DNA of 64,000 bases from Bradyrhizobium erythrophlei (lineage in GTDB: Bacteria; Pseudomonadota; Alphaproteobacteria; Rhizobiales; Xanthobacteraceae). The notes beneath the pieces were generated by a model that saw only the letters and a program-made list of their open reading frames with translations, searched no databases and had not been told where the DNA came from. Below, piece by piece: positions 51,889 to 60,784 of this stretch (its first letter is position 1; each line of letters starts with the position of its first letter). The position numbers were made by a program, and so were the translations under genes. The stretch covers positions 8,235,501 through 8,299,500 of the forward strand of contig FSRD01000001.1 in NCBI GenBank assembly GCA_900129675.1. Reading direction: 5' to 3'.

Positions 51889-53859
51889 ATGGTAAAGATA
51901 CTGATGGGCCTCGCCGCCGCGATTGTGATCGCAGTGGGCGCTTTCTTCGGCTTCCAGTTCTACATGCAGCATCGGGTCGCCGGCGAGGTCGAGGCCGCGT
52001 TCGAGCAGATCCGCGCCACCGGCGGCAAGGCAAGCCATGGCAAGGTGTCGTTCGACCTGTTGAACCGCACCGTCACGGTCGCAGACATTGCCGGTGAAAC
52101 CGCCGCGCAACCTCCGGTCAGCATTAAGATTGCCAGCGTCAAGGCGTCGGGCGTCAGCCAGCCGGATCCGACGCGATTCGCCGCCGACAGCATCGAAGCC
52201 ACCGATATCGAGGCCGGCCTGGCGATGGCCGGCCCCGGCTTGAACCTCACCTACAAGGTGCCGCGGATCACCTTGAAGGACTATTCCGGTCCCGCCAGCC
52301 TGCAACGGCCACCGGCTTCCTCGTCCCTTGTCGACGTCTACCGCTTCGCCCTCGAGCAATTCGCGACCATCACCGCGTCGTCGATCACGGCCCCCAGCCT
52401 TGCCGGAACCATGAACTTCGGTGCGGCGACGCCGGGTGGAGGCGAGTTTACCTATTCGGGCTTTGCGATGCAGGGCATCAAGGACGGCAAGATCGACGTC
52501 ACGAAGGTTGATGGGGTGGTTTTCAACGTCGCGATGGCGCAGGCGGGCCAGACGGAGAAGATGACCGGCAACCTTGCAAATATCGCCTCGTATGACGTCG
52601 ATATCAGCGCCGCTGCAGCCATGTTCGATCCGCAGAAGGCCAACGACGACCGCTATTACCGCGCTTACCGGCAGGTCTCGGCCGGTCCCTATACCGTCAC
52701 GTCCGGGCAAGGCCTGACGATGCGGATCGACGGCATGACCATCGATGACGTCGGGCTCAGGCCATCGCGGCTGCAATTGCCCGCGTTGTTGGCGATGATA
52801 CCGCCGGCCGGTGCCGCACCGCCGACGCCCGCGCAAGCGCGCGAGATGATGGAGAAGGTGGCCAAGCTCTATGAGGGCGTCCGAATCGGAAATGCCGAGA
52901 TGCGCGGACTCTCGGTCGAGACGCCGCAGGGCCCGCTGAAGCTCGCAGCGATGCGGTTCAATATGGAAAGCGGCAAGATCGGCGAACTTGCTTTCGAAGG
53001 CCTCGATACGCGTTCGCCAAAGGGTCCCGTCAAGGTCGGAAGTTTCGCGCTGAAATCCCTCGACATCTCCAACCTGATGCGAATGGCGGCGCAGTTCGCC
53101 GCGCAAAGGCCCGCGCCGGACCAGGCGCTGGCGCTGTTGCCGCTGATCCAGGGCGCCGAGGTGAAGGGCCTCGTCGCGCCCTTCAAAAACACCGACAAGC
53201 TGGTCAACGTCGACACACTCAGCCTGGACTGGGGCCAGTTTCTCGGCCCGATCCCGAGTCAGGCGCACCTGGTGGCGAAGCTGACCACCCCGATCGAAGC
53301 GGCCGACGCCCCGATGCTGGTCGCGGCCGGGATGAACATTGCGGCGATCGACTTCGATCTCGGCGCGGCCTGGACCGAAGCGCCGCGCACCTTCGTACTG
53401 GAACCCGTGACGTTCGAACTCGGCAACCTCTTGAAGGCCACCGCGCGTGTCGCATTCGCCAACGTGCCGCGGGGCGTGTTCTCGATCAATCCGGCGCAGG
53501 CGGCCAACATGGCGGCGCAAATCGAGGCCGGGACCATCGAACTCACGCTGCGCGACCTCGGCGGCGTCGACCTTGCGATCGCGCAATATGCGCGGACGCA
53601 GAACCTCAGCCCCGACGAAGCGCGCCGCGCCGTCATTGACGACATCAAGGCCAGCACCGCGGAGGCGGCAACGACCAATCCGGACGTGGCGGCGCTCGCC
53701 GACGCGCTCGCCGGCTTCATCGAGAACCCGAAGGGAACGCTGATCCTCAAGCTCACGCCGCACGGCAAGGTCCCGGCGATGCAGCTGATCCAGGTGCTGA
53801 AAATCGACCCGCTCACGGCGCTGGCGCAATTTCAGTTGGAGGCCTCGACCACGCGGTGA
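51889..53859 (+). CDS. large exported or membrane-anchored protein of unknown function
   Basis: This 656-residue protein starts with a hydrophobic segment (VKILMGLAAAIVIAVGAFFG), probably an uncleaved anchor, followed by a long beta-rich domain with repeats of about 100 residues that alternate GK/DLxN strands, e.g. FDLLNRTVTVADIAGETAAQ, VDISAAAAMFDPQKANDDRY and LKSLDISNLMRMAAQFAAQR. The layout resembles DUF945/AsmA-type envelope proteins, but I cannot confirm the family. It starts 262 bases after the malic enzyme start on the other strand. Function unknown. Confidence 0.75.
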   Translation: MVKILMGLAAAIVIAVGAFFGFQFYMQHRVAGEVEAAFEQIRATGGKASHGKVSFDLLNRTVTVADIAGETAAQPPVSIKIASVKASGVSQPDPTRFAADSIEATDIEAGLAMAGPGLNLTYKVPRITLKDYSGPASLQRPPASSSLVDVYRFALEQFATITASSITAPSLAGTMNFGAATPGGGEFTYSGFAMQGIKDGKIDVTKVDGVVFNVAMAQAGQTEKMTGNLANIASYDVDISAAAAMFDPQKANDDRYYRAYRQVSAGPYTVTSGQGLTMRIDGMTIDDVGLRPSRLQLPALLAMIPPAGAAPPTPAQAREMMEKVAKLYEGVRIGNAEMRGLSVETPQGPLKLAAMRFNMESGKIGELAFEGLDTRSPKGPVKVGSFALKSLDISNLMRMAAQFAAQRPAPDQALALLPLIQGAEVKGLVAPFKNTDKLVNVDTLSLDWGQFLGPIPSQAHLVAKLTTPIEAADAPMLVAAGMNIAAIDFDLGAAWTEAPRTFVLEPVTFELGNLLKATARVAFANVPRGVFSINPAQAANMAAQIEAGTIELTLRDLGGVDLAIAQYARTQNLSPDEARRAVIDDIKASTAEAATTNPDVAALADALAGFIENPKGTLILKLTPHGKVPAMQLIQVLKIDPLTALAQFQLEASTTR

Positions 53860-53862
53860 ACC

Positions 53863-55638
53863 TTAGCCCTTGTCCGGCAGATTGAGCCGGATGTGAAGCT
53901 CGCGCAGCTGCTTCGGCGCGACGTCCGACGGCGCTCCCATCAAGAGGTCCATGGCCTGCTGGTTCATCGGGAACAGCGAGATTTCGCGCAAATTGGTGGT
54001 GCCGCAAAGTAGCATGACGATGCGGTCGACGCCCGCCGCCATGCCGCCATGCGGCGGGGCGCCGTACTGGAAGGCGCGGTACATGCCGCCGAAGCGCTCG
54101 ACGACGTCTTTCTCGCCATAGCCCGCGATCTCGAACGCCTTCACCATCGCCTCCGGGCGGTGGTTGCGGATACCGCCGGACGCGATCTCGTAGCCGTTGC
54201 AGGTGATGTCGTACTGGAACGCCTTGATGGTCAGCGGGTCCTGCCCGTTGAGCGCATCGAGACCGCCCTGCGGCATCGAGAACGGGTTGTGCGAGAAATC
54301 GACCTTCTTCTCGGTCTCGTCATATTCGTACATCGGGAAGTCGACGATCCAGGCGAGTTCGAACCGGTCCTTGTCGATCAGGTTCAGCTCCTCGCCGAGT
54401 TTTGTGCGCGCCAGGCCTGAAAACTTCCAGAATTTGTCGGGATCGCCGGCGACGAAGAACGCGGCGTCGCCCTCCTTCAACCCGAGCTGGGTACGGATCG
54501 CCGCGGTTCGCTCAGCGCCGATGTTGTTGGCGAGCGGACCCGCGCCCTCGCCGCCCTCGCGCCACATGATGTAACCGAGACCGGGCTGGCCCTCGCCCTG
54601 GGCCCAGGAGTTCATCCGGTCGCAGAACGCGCGCGACCCGCCGCCGGTGCCGGGGATCGCCCAGACCTGGTTCCTGGGCTCCTCCAGCATCCGCGCGAAC
54701 ACCTTGAAGCCGGAGCCGCGAAAGTGCTCGGAGACGTCCTGCATGATGATCGGGTTGCGCAAATCGGGCTTGTCGCTGCCGTATTTGCGGAGGGCTTCGG
54801 CGAACGGAATCCGCGGCCAGCCCTTCGTGACCGGCTTGCCCTTGGCAAAATCCTCGAACACGCCGGTGATGACGGGTTCCATCGCCGCGAACACGTCGTC
54901 CTGGGTGACAAAGCTCATCTCGACGTCGAGCTGGTAAAACTCGCCCGGCAGGCGGTCGGCGCGCGGGTCCTCGTCGCGGAAACAGGGCGCGATCTGGAAG
55001 TAGCGGTCGAAGCCCGACATCATCAAGAGCTGCTTGTACTGCTGCGGCGCCTGCGGCAGCGCGTAGAATTTGCCGGGATGGATGCGGGACGGCACCAGGA
55101 AGTCGCGCGCGCCTTCCGGCGAGGAGGCCGTCAGGATCGGGGTCTGGAATTCGAAGAATCCCTGCTCTTTCATCCGCTTGCGCATCGAATCGACGATCTC
55201 GCCGCGGGTCATGATGTTCTGGTGCAGCTTCTCGCGACGAAGGTCGAGGAAACGGTACTTAAGCCTTATATCTTCAGGATATTCCTGGTCGCCGAACACC
55301 GGCAGCGGCAATTCGGCAGCCGGTCCGAGCACCTCGATCTCGCTGATGTAAAGCTCGACCGCGCCGGTCGGCAGTTCCGGATTGTCGGTGCCATCAGGAC
55401 GGCGGCGCACCTTGCCGTCGATCCGCACCACCCATTCCGAGCGCAGTTTTTCGGCGTCCTTGAACGCCGGCGAATCCGGGTCGGCGACGCACTGCGTCAG
55501 GCCGTAATGGTCGCGCAAATCGATGAACAGCACGCCGCCATGGTCGCGGATCCGATGGCACCAGCCCGACAGCCGGGCGGTCTGGTCGATGTCGCTGTCG
55601 CGGAGCGCGCCGCATGTGTGTGACCGGTAGCGATGCAT
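53863..55638 (-). CDS. aspS: aspartyl-tRNA synthetase
   Basis: This 591-residue class II synthetase begins MHRYRSHTCGALRDSDIDQT. The OB-fold anticodon-binding part is at the N-terminus (ARLSGWCHRIRDHGGVLFID). Class II motifs are FRDEDPRADRLPGEFYQLDV (motif 2) and GGMAAGVDRIVMLLCGTTNL (motif 3), with the bacterial-type GAD insertion between (about residues 300-420). Length fits bacterial AspRS. It charges tRNA(Asp), and in many alphaproteobacteria also tRNA(Asn) as a non-discriminating enzyme. The frame is open upstream because it runs antisense to selO; the real start is the ATG at 55638. It is divergent from selO, about 195 bases apart. Confidence 0.97.
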   Translation of the reverse strand: MHRYRSHTCGALRDSDIDQTARLSGWCHRIRDHGGVLFIDLRDHYGLTQCVADPDSPAFKDAEKLRSEWVVRIDGKVRRRPDGTDNPELPTGAVELYISEIEVLGPAAELPLPVFGDQEYPEDIRLKYRFLDLRREKLHQNIMTRGEIVDSMRKRMKEQGFFEFQTPILTASSPEGARDFLVPSRIHPGKFYALPQAPQQYKQLLMMSGFDRYFQIAPCFRDEDPRADRLPGEFYQLDVEMSFVTQDDVFAAMEPVITGVFEDFAKGKPVTKGWPRIPFAEALRKYGSDKPDLRNPIIMQDVSEHFRGSGFKVFARMLEEPRNQVWAIPGTGGGSRAFCDRMNSWAQGEGQPGLGYIMWREGGEGAGPLANNIGAERTAAIRTQLGLKEGDAAFFVAGDPDKFWKFSGLARTKLGEELNLIDKDRFELAWIVDFPMYEYDETEKKVDFSHNPFSMPQGGLDALNGQDPLTIKAFQYDITCNGYEIASGGIRNHRPEAMVKAFEIAGYGEKDVVERFGGMYRAFQYGAPPHGGMAAGVDRIVMLLCGTTNLREISLFPMNQQAMDLLMGAPSDVAPKQLRELHIRLNLPDKG

Positions 55639-55833
55639 GGAGTTTCCAAAAACAGATATTTGAGGGGTAGAATCGAGCGGCCCAAAGGGCCTGCCCGAAG
55701 TGCGGCAGGGTTTACCCGACGAGGTCAGGCGCGGCAACCAGCGCCGGGGCCGTTTTGGCCCAAAAACGCGCGTTTCAGGGCCATCGAAGGCAAGCCCTTT
55801 GCCTATTCCGCGGCCGCGCCTATCTTGATGGTC

Positions 55834-57309
55834 ATGACCGTCCATTTCCCGTTCCAGAACACCTACGCAGCCCTGCCGGCGAACTTTTTCGCCCGCGTCG
55901 CGCCGACCCCGGTCGCCTCCCCCCGGCTGATCAAATTGAACCGGCCGCTTGCCGTGCAGCTCGGCCTCGACCCGGACCTGCTGTCGACCCCGGAAGGCGC
56001 CGAGATCCTCGCGGGAAAACGGCTGCCTGACGGTGCCGACCCGATCGCGATGGCCTATGCCGGCCATCAGTTCGGGCACTTCGTGCCGCAGCTCGGCGAC
56101 GGCCGCGCCATCCTGCTCGGCGAAGTCATCGACGCCGATGGCGTCCGCCGCGATATCCAGCTCAAGGGAAGCGGCCCCACCCCGTTCTCGCGCCGGGGCG
56201 ATGGCCGCGCAGCGCTGGGTCCCGTGCTGCGCGAGTACATCGTCAGCGAGGCGATGTTCGCATTGGGCATTCCGACCACGCGCTCGCTCGCCGCCGTGAT
56301 CACCGGCGAGAACGTGATGCGCGAGACCATGCTGCCTGGCGCGGTTCTCACGCGCGTCGCCGCGAGCCACATCCGCGTCGGCACCTTCCAGTTTTTCGCC
56401 GCGCGTGGCGACACCGACGGCGTGCGCCAGCTCGCCGATCACGCCATCGCCAGGCACTATCCGGACGCCGCCAAGGCCGACCGCCCCTATCACGCGCTGC
56501 TGCAAGGCGTCGTCGCCCGCCAGGCTGATCTGGTCGCGCGCTGGCTTTTGGTCGGCTTCATCCACGGCGTCATGAACACCGACAATTGCTCGATCTCCGG
56601 CGAGACCATCGACTACGGCCCCTGCGCCTTCATGGACGACTACAACCCGGCCACCGTGTTCTCCTCGATCGACGAACAGGGCCGCTACGCCTACGCCAAC
56701 CAGCCCCGGATCGCGCTGTGGAACCTGACGCGGCTGGCCGAATGCCTGCTGCCGCTGCTCTCCGACGACAACGACAAGGCGATCGAACAGGCGCAATTCA
56801 TCCTCGGCGAATTCGCGGAAAAATTTACCGCGGCCTTCGGTGCGGGCTGGCACCGGAAGCTCGGCCTGTTCACCACGCAGGACGGCGATGATGCGCTGGT
56901 GCAGGACCTGCTCGATGCGATGGCGAAAAACGACGCCGACTTCACGCTGACCTTCCGCCGGCTGAGCGATGCCGCAGGCAACGCCGACGACGACAGCGTC
57001 AGGGCACAGTTCACCGATCCCGCAGTGTACGACGAATGGGCCAGTCGCTGGCGCCAGCGCATTGCCGACGAACCGCAATCCGCTGTTGAACGGCAGGCCG
57101 CGATGCGCGCGGTCAATCCAGCCTTCATCCCGCGCAACCATCGCGTCGAGGCCGTGATCCAGGCCGCCGTCAATAACGACGACTACGCGCCGTTCGAGGA
57201 ATTGCTGACGGTGCTGTCGAAGCCGTTCGACGATCAGCCGGCGTTCGCGGCCTATGCCGATCCGCCTATGCCGGACCAGCGCGTGCTGCAGACATTTTGC
57301 GGGACGTGA
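55834..57309 (+). CDS. selO: protein adenylyltransferase SelO
   Basis: This 491-residue pseudokinase-like protein has the SelO/YdiU layout: YAGHQFGHFVPQLGDGRAIL near residue 70, LKGSGPTPFSRRGDGRAALG at about 112, and HGVMNTDNCSISGETIDYGP near 250 with the Asp-Asn metal/catalytic site and DYGPCAFMD. SelO transfers AMP to Ser/Thr/Tyr of redox proteins. The C-terminal Sec/Cys residue of eukaryotic SelO is represented by FCGT at the very end. Two starts (55828, 55834) are possible. The gene lies next to aspS, divergent. Confidence 0.93.
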   Translation: MTVHFPFQNTYAALPANFFARVAPTPVASPRLIKLNRPLAVQLGLDPDLLSTPEGAEILAGKRLPDGADPIAMAYAGHQFGHFVPQLGDGRAILLGEVIDADGVRRDIQLKGSGPTPFSRRGDGRAALGPVLREYIVSEAMFALGIPTTRSLAAVITGENVMRETMLPGAVLTRVAASHIRVGTFQFFAARGDTDGVRQLADHAIARHYPDAAKADRPYHALLQGVVARQADLVARWLLVGFIHGVMNTDNCSISGETIDYGPCAFMDDYNPATVFSSIDEQGRYAYANQPRIALWNLTRLAECLLPLLSDDNDKAIEQAQFILGEFAEKFTAAFGAGWHRKLGLFTTQDGDDALVQDLLDAMAKNDADFTLTFRRLSDAAGNADDDSVRAQFTDPAVYDEWASRWRQRIADEPQSAVERQAAMRAVNPAFIPRNHRVEAVIQAAVNNDDYAPFEELLTVLSKPFDDQPAFAAYADPPMPDQRVLQTFCGT

Positions 57310-57337
57310 GAGGGCTGATCTCACCGCTATCTCCACG

Positions 57338-57420
57338 TCATTGCGAGCGAAGCGAAGCAATCCATCTATCAGCGCAAGCGGAGCAATGGATTGCTTCGCT
57401 TCGCTCGCAATGACGGTGGT
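57338..57420. repeat. inverted repeat with CATTGCGAGCGAAGCGAAGCA arms
   Basis: CGTCATTGCGAGCGAAGCGA is followed, after about 45 bases, by TCGCTTCGCTCGCAATGACG, giving arms of about 26 bases. It starts 28 bases after the selO stop codon. This is a repeat type commonly seen in rhizobial genomes; it may end transcripts. Confidence 0.75.
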
Positions 57421-57955
57421 GCATAAACATGAGTCCGCGCCCTCGCCGCGCAATGCGCCCGAGTCGTTGAAAATTCTTCCGCCCAAAGAAGAGGGCGCAG
57501 GGAATGCCGGGTGCTTGCTGCACCCGCGATCTCGTGTGCAAAGTGCACAAAGGAAAACGCACACGAGCATACAGGTTCAGCGGAGGAATCCGGCCTTCCC
57601 TGCGCAGTGGCTTTACGGCTTACTTCGTGCTCTCCCGGCGACCGGCTTTCTTGCCACCGTCGCCCCCGAGAAGCCTGCTTCCCGGGAACTTGACGCCAGC
57701 ATCGGGGCGTCAGGACCACACGACGTCGCCGTCCGCGTCAGCGCCGTTCGTCAAAGGCGCATCCACGTCCACCGCATCCCACCGCGCGTTTCGTGACGAT
57801 CGCGAGCCGCCCCTCTTGTGGGTGAGACGGGCGGAGTTATGCCCTTGATTTGCCCGTCGGGGTGAAGCGAAATATTTTTGCGAAGGGGGCTAGACGGGCG
57901 GTTTTGACAAACTGCAACTGATTTGACCGACGGGCAAAAATTGCAGGACGGTGGA
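57421..57955. repeat. long dispersed repeat block
   Basis: This stretch of about 535 bases has frames on both strands but no gene-like composition. I recognise its type, e.g. GAGGGCGCAGGGAATGCCGG, CTTACTTCGTGCTCTCCCGG and GTCAGGACCACACGACGTCG, as a Bradyrhizobium repeat. It ends with GCCCGTCGGGGTGAAGCGAA and ATATTTTTGCGAAGGGGGCT, the inverted form of the short repeats at 2895-3022 and 4370-4435. It separates selO from the HigBA pair. Confidence 0.65.
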
Positions 57956-57967
57956 GCGCCGCGAGCG

Positions 57968-58017
57968 TATCAGGATACGATACAAGGTCATTGACGTTTG
58001 TATCATATATTGATACA
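57968..58017 (+). promoter_or_regulatory. operator and promoter of higBA
   Basis: GTATC-AG-GATAC at 57968-57979 is followed by TGTATCA-TATAT-TGATACA at 57999-58017, both palindromic and sharing the TATC/GATA core. TTGACG at 57991 and TACATT at 58014 are 17 bases apart, as for a -35/-10 pair. This is the expected autoregulation site of a HigA-type antitoxin. Confidence 0.65.
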
Positions 58018-58024
58018 TTCAGTC

Positions 58025-58306
58025 ATGATCAAGAGTTTCAAGGACTCTCGGACGGAAGACGTCTTCAATGGCGTAATCCGCAAGGGCTTTCCCGCCGACC
58101 TGATCAACGTGGCTCGCCGCAAACTCCGCTTTCTGCACGCAGCCCATGTTCTAGCCGATTTACGGGCTCCGCCGGGCAATCGACTTGAAGCTCTAAAGGG
58201 GGACCGAGTTGGCCAACACTCGATCCGTGTGAACGACCAATTCCGGATTTGTTTTGTTTGGACCCCGGAAGGACCGCGAGACGTCGAGTTGACTGACTAT
58301 CACTGA
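58025..58306 (+). CDS. higB: HigB-type toxin (RelE/ParE fold)
   Basis: This 93-residue protein starts MIKSFKDSRTEDVFNGVIRK and contains RRKLRFLHAAHVLADLRAPP, RLEALKGDRVGQHSIRVNDQ and FRICFVWTPEGPRDVELTDY. The pattern is that of HigB/RelE-like mRNA interferases that cut mRNA on the ribosome. The ATG at 58025 is only 8 bases after the operator end, so the transcript may have almost no leader. The antitoxin follows 36 bases downstream, the HigBA order (toxin first). Confidence 0.9.
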   Translation: MIKSFKDSRTEDVFNGVIRKGFPADLINVARRKLRFLHAAHVLADLRAPPGNRLEALKGDRVGQHSIRVNDQFRICFVWTPEGPRDVELTDYH

Positions 58307-58342
58307 CGTTGGGGCAAGGCCCTCGAACCAAGGAGAGCCGTC

Positions 58343-58645
58343 ATGGCTAAGCGACTTGCTCCCATGCATCCCGGTGAAGTTCTTCGGGAGGAGTTTTTGT
58401 TGCCGCTCGGGCTGTCGCCCGGCGCGTTGGCAAAAGCGTGCAGCGTTCCACGGACGCGCATTGAACGATTGTCGAATGAAGAAACCGGCGTGACCGCAGA
58501 TACCGCGTTGCGCCTGTCGAAGGCGTTCGGCACTTCGCCTGAACTCTGGCTGAACCTTCAGACCGATTACGACATTCAGATTGCGAAGCGGCAAATTGGC
58601 AAGGACCTCGCGAAAATCGAGCCGATCGGAACGAAGGCCGCCTAA
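58343..58645 (+). CDS. higA: HigA-type antitoxin (XRE HTH)
   Basis: This 100-residue protein begins MAKRLAPMHPGEVLREEFLL and contains a helix-turn-helix of the XRE type: LGLSPGALAKACSVPRTRIE, then RLSNEETGVTADTALRLSKA. It ends with a region (PELWLNLQTDYDIQIAKRQI) typical of HigA proteins that bind HigB. The order and spacing fit the HigBA class. It probably represses its own promoter through the repeats at 57968-58017. Confidence 0.92.
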   Translation: MAKRLAPMHPGEVLREEFLLPLGLSPGALAKACSVPRTRIERLSNEETGVTADTALRLSKAFGTSPELWLNLQTDYDIQIAKRQIGKDLAKIEPIGTKAA

Positions 58646-58729
58646 CGCGTGGGTTGGGTAGAGCGAAAGCGATACCCATTAAGCTGTCACCTGCGAAAGT
58701 GATGGGTTTCGCGAAGAGCTCATCCCAAC

Positions 58730-59056
58730 CTACGTACTTTTTTTGATGGTCGCATTGCCCGACCCGTCATCGGTCGTGAAATCGCCGCCCGTCAGGTTCT
58801 TTTCTCGTTGCGACCAGATCGGATGGAGCTCGCCACCAGTGTAACCCGCGAAACCCTCGAGCCACGGCAGCTTTTTCTTAATGCCGCGACTTATGGGTAC
58901 CCCTGTGATCCCAACGATACTGAGCGGCCAAATCCCGGAAGAAACGATTTCAATCGTGGCGCTCTTCGGAATGAGATCCTGATTGGGAGGCGGCCCGCCC
59001 GGAGGAACAAACAGCACGGCACTCTTAGGATCGTTTGTGTTTGGCAGCCTCACCAT
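58730..59056 (-). CDS. partial relative of the 59.9-61.5 kb paralogue family
   Basis: This protein of about 108 residues has a C-terminal part similar to the two paralogues at 59941-60660 and 60785-61474: SATIEIVSSGIWPLSIVGIT, then GVPISRGIKKKLPWLEGFAG. The shared pattern is a (S/A)-x-x-IE-(M/I) strand, then a hydrophobic strand, then (I/G)-x-KK-x-x-WL. The N-terminal half does not align well. It may be a shortened member. It has no signal peptide in this start. Function unknown. Confidence 0.5.
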   Translation of the reverse strand: MVRLPNTNDPKSAVLFVPPGGPPPNQDLIPKSATIEIVSSGIWPLSIVGITGVPISRGIKKKLPWLEGFAGYTGGELHPIWSQREKNLTGGDFTTDDGSGNATIKKST

Positions 59057-59361
59057 CAGCGAAGCCCGAACGGGACCTCGCGTCGGCCTTCGAGCGCGCC
59101 AATGCGCCTGAAAGCTCCTGATCTATGCGAATACCATCGTCCAGCATGGAACGCCGTGGATCGAAAATGCCACTTTGTCTTTAATGGTTGCTACGAGCTG
59201 TAATCAAGCGTCCCGGTGAAAGAGAGGGCGCTCGCTCCCCGCGAGTGGAACCGAAGAAAGAACGGCCCGATCAAACTTTTGCCAAATGCCGTAATCAATT
59301 TGGTTCGCGACCGGGCCAAGGGCGAACGATAGCCTCCAGGGAGGCCCGAGGAGTATCTGAC

Positions 59362-59604
59362 TTGCAGGCCATCCTGATTCTTCTAGCTTTGCTTGGGGTG
59401 GCCTACGCCGCCGGCTATTTTACGCGTGACTATATTTCTCGAAGACGGCGTGAGAACGCTCGATTGTGGAAGAAGCACGTAGACCCAGATTGGCCCCAGC
59501 CCGCAAATGCTAACCAGGCTCCTCATGAACAGACGCATGGCGATCTCGGTCAAATGCTCAACCGCTGGGAAGACAGAGCCCGAGTTCGCCGGTCGCATCG
59601 CTAA
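59362..59604 (+). CDS. small membrane-anchored protein
   Basis: This protein of about 80 residues starts at a TTG (59362), with GAGGAG about 8 bases upstream. It begins MQAILILLALLGVAYAAGYF (one transmembrane segment) followed by a basic patch (RDYISRRRRENARLWKKHV) and a polar tail. The frame is open upstream, but that part is Arg/Gly-rich and not protein-like. No family recognised. Confidence 0.55.
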   Translation: MQAILILLALLGVAYAAGYFTRDYISRRRRENARLWKKHVDPDWPQPANANQAPHEQTHGDLGQMLNRWEDRARVRRSHR

Positions 59605-59753
59605 ATGCAACGGTTCACGCGATCCCCGACCGCACGATCCCTTCCACGCATACACAAGGTCACTGTCCTCCCCCTGAGGGAGTGAGAACGGGGCGAGCTC
59701 TTTTCAAGGATTGCAAGCAACGGCTGGCATGTGCAGTACGAAGGCGGCCTAAT

Positions 59754-59821
59754 CGTAGGGCGGGTTCCCTTTAACCCGCCGCTTCATGCGAGATTGCGGG
59801 TTAAAAGGAACCCGCCCTACG
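59754..59821. repeat. 68-base inverted repeat between convergent genes
   Basis: Arms CGTAGGGCGGGTTCCCTTTA and the complement of TAAAAGGAACCCGCCCTACG (about 26 bases, one mismatch) enclose a 16-base loop. It sits between the convergent genes at 59362 and 59941 and looks like a MITE-like or terminator repeat. The rest of 59605-59940 shows no gene. Confidence 0.75.
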
Positions 59822-59940
59822 AGTTCTAATGATCGCGTCACCGATTTGACTCCCGGTAACATTAACCCCCCGCATTATATCCTCGATTCTAAGCATCCAT
59901 CGCCAAATGGCTTGAAAGAGATCATCGGAAATCGACACGG

Positions 59941-60660
59941 TCAGAACTCCCTCTTAAATTGCTCTTTGGTCAACTTGAAAGAACCTTGCGGCCTCGTATC
60001 GACGTAGGTTCCCGCTCCAATTGGCTTCAGCCACGGAAATGGTCCATTCCACCAAAGCATTTTCTTCTCAATTCCGCTTGTCACTGGATCGCTGGTCATC
60101 TCGATAGAAACATTGCGCAGCTTAAAGTCGGTTCCAAATATCTCGTCGAACAGATCAGGTGGAGCGATACGCGCCGTGCTGAGATCGTTGAGATCGCGAA
60201 AGGTTACGAACGTCGGAAGCAAACGCTTCCTTACTTCGTAAAGGCTCGAATGATAGATATCGAGGTCGCGCTTTCCCCGGAGTAGCGACAAACGTTTGGG
60301 TGTATTTGGATCGTTTCCGTCTAGATTGAACGCGAGAAAGACGATGCGTCCAGGATAGTCGACGTCTTCGCCACTCGGGCCGGCCGCGAGCAATCCAACC
60401 AAATTCTGGCCATGACCTAGGTCAACGAAAACAGCTTCGCCGAATACGCGCGAAACGTGGTCTCGGCCGTTGAAACCAGGAAACGTTTCATAGCGGACCT
60501 CGATCACACTCGAACCCGAGCGTATTCCGTCGGGTGTTTCAACCTCAAGCGCAAGACGGTATCTGTAGGTGTAGGTGGGATAAAGCAGCCTATAGCCGAA
60601 ATAAAAGCACAAGGGCGCTAGAATGATCGCCGCGACAATCGCGAGGATGGCACGCTTCAC
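59941..60660 (-). CDS. paralogue family member 1 (intact)
   Basis: This 239-residue protein has an N-terminal membrane anchor (VKRAILAIVAAIILAPLCFY) and an extracytoplasmic domain with YRYRLALEVETPDGIRSGSS, EAVFVDLGHGQNLVGLLAAG, LRGKRDLDIYHSSLYEVRKR and VSIEMTSDPVTSGIEKKMLW. The start is probably a GTG at 60660, matching the ATG of the neighbouring paralogue. It shares about half of its motifs with the broken gene at 60785-61474. No known domain was recognised. Position in a repeat-rich region with HigBA suggests an accessory region. Confidence 0.7.
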   Translation of the reverse strand: MKRAILAIVAAIILAPLCFYFGYRLLYPTYTYRYRLALEVETPDGIRSGSSVIEVRYETFPGFNGRDHVSRVFGEAVFVDLGHGQNLVGLLAAGPSGEDVDYPGRIVFLAFNLDGNDPNTPKRLSLLRGKRDLDIYHSSLYEVRKRLLPTFVTFRDLNDLSTARIAPPDLFDEIFGTDFKLRNVSIEMTSDPVTSGIEKKMLWWNGPFPWLKPIGAGTYVDTRPQGSFKLTKEQFKREF

Positions 60661-60734
60661 AATGTCGCCCCGGAACACTCAAATTGCGTGAAATATTGGC
60701 TTTCAACTTGGATCATGAACCTGCGGTAAGCATG

Positions 60735-60762
60735 GTAGCCCGGATGAGCGAAGCGACATCCG
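60735..60762. repeat. short intergenic repeat, relative of 21168-21202
   Basis: GTAGCCCGGATGAGCGAAGC-GACATCCG resembles the repeat at 21168-21202 (GTAGCC...GGAT...) but with a shorter and imperfect inverted form. It lies between two codirectional genes of the paralogue family. Confidence 0.5.
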
Positions 60763-60784
60763 ACCGCGAAAAACAGATCGTTTG

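Noticed and set aside
55639..57570. Long open frame upstream of aspS (over 600 codons) on the minus strand
   Set aside because: It is antisense to selO and has no start signal; the aspS ATG at 55638 matches the family start. Open antisense frames are common in GC-rich DNA.
57369..57796. Frames on both strands after selO
   Set aside because: They consist of repeat translation (e.g. CERSEAIHC-like), a well-known artefact in rhizobial genomes.
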